Below are positions 63,982 through 64,000 of a stretch of 64,000 bases of DNA, one piece after another (the stretch's first letter is position 1; every line of letters begins with the position of its first letter). This DNA is from Mycobacterium senriense. GTDB lineage: Bacteria > Actinomycetota > Actinomycetes > Mycobacteriales > Mycobacteriaceae. The notes beneath the pieces are model-generated. The model saw nothing but the letters and a program-made list of their open reading frames with translations. It was not told the origin of the DNA and did no database searches. Where the stretch lies: assembly GCF_019668465.1 (NCBI RefSeq), contig NZ_AP024828.1, positions 1,054,001-1,118,000 on the forward strand, read 5' to 3'. The translations under genes were made by a program, and so were the position numbers.

Positions 63982-64000
63982 ATGTCTCATGGATTCTTCG
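63982..64000 (+). CDS. 5' end of an unidentified gene
   Basis: AAAGGAAATCAAC precedes ATG at 63982; six codons (MSHGFF) are visible before the window ends. Nothing can be said about its product. Confidence 0.5.

Overview
The window looks like a chromosomal segment of a non-tuberculous Mycobacterium, probably slow-growing. The evidence is high GC, GTG and TTG starts, the dnaK-grpE-dnaJ operon with HspR (HAIR) operators and a SigH-type promoter, RmlA, UDP-glucose dehydrogenase, the Rv0338c-type Fe-S oxidoreductase, DUF732 secreted proteins, GAP/Sap membrane proteins and an FHA-ABC exporter. From memory, much of the order is the inverse of M. tuberculosis Rv0352 to Rv0315 (dnaJ, grpE, dnaK, Rv0338c, aspC, rmlA, Rv0333, Rv0332, udgA, dcd, Rv0320, tRNA-Gly, Rv0315), interrupted by blocks that M. 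tuberculosis lacks. The species cannot be named from the sequence alone.

Layout. 1-2.8 kb: heat-shock operon (minus strand). 2.8-6.3 kb: LysR regulator divergent from an aldehyde dehydrogenase/amidohydrolase pair, with a palindrome between them. 6.4-9.6 kb: accessory patch with a lipoprotein whose 3' end is repeated 749 bp away, a DUF488 gene and a truncated effector-like N-terminus. 9.6-12.7 kb: DUF1345 protein, then two single-pass membrane proteins with Thr/Pro tails, one carrying an Hsp70-like domain. 13-20.6 kb: conserved core (Fe-S oxidoreductase, aspC, YibE/F, rmlA, NTF2-like, maleylpyruvate-isomerase-like). 20.8-29.5 kb: udgA and dcd separated by four tandem Hsp70/actin-like membrane proteins with Gly/His/Pro-rich tails.

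30.36-44.26 kb: a putative genomic island. It starts inside tRNA-Gly(CCC) and ends at a degenerate direct copy of the 3' half of that tRNA. It carries a fatty-acid alpha-dioxygenase/COX-like haem enzyme, a lipoxygenase-like protein, a cyclase-ATPase-TPR regulator coupled to an FAD monooxygenase, and a three-gene operon with a DyP-type peroxidase. This combination is a candidate lipid-oxidation (oxylipin-like) system and is the most unusual content here.

44.3-51.1 kb: mycofactocin-type SDR, then a membrane Ser/Thr kinase with a Kelch propeller ending tail-to-tail with an FHA-domain ABC exporter, a likely kinase/substrate pair. 51.4-64 kb: L,D-transpeptidase, Pro/Ala-rich exported protein, two DUF732 proteins, polyol dehydrogenase plus xylulokinase, PAP2-diacylglycerol-kinase fusion, HExxH protein, two GAP membrane proteins, a GT39-like membrane protein, a GH16 glucanase, and the start of one more gene at the edge.
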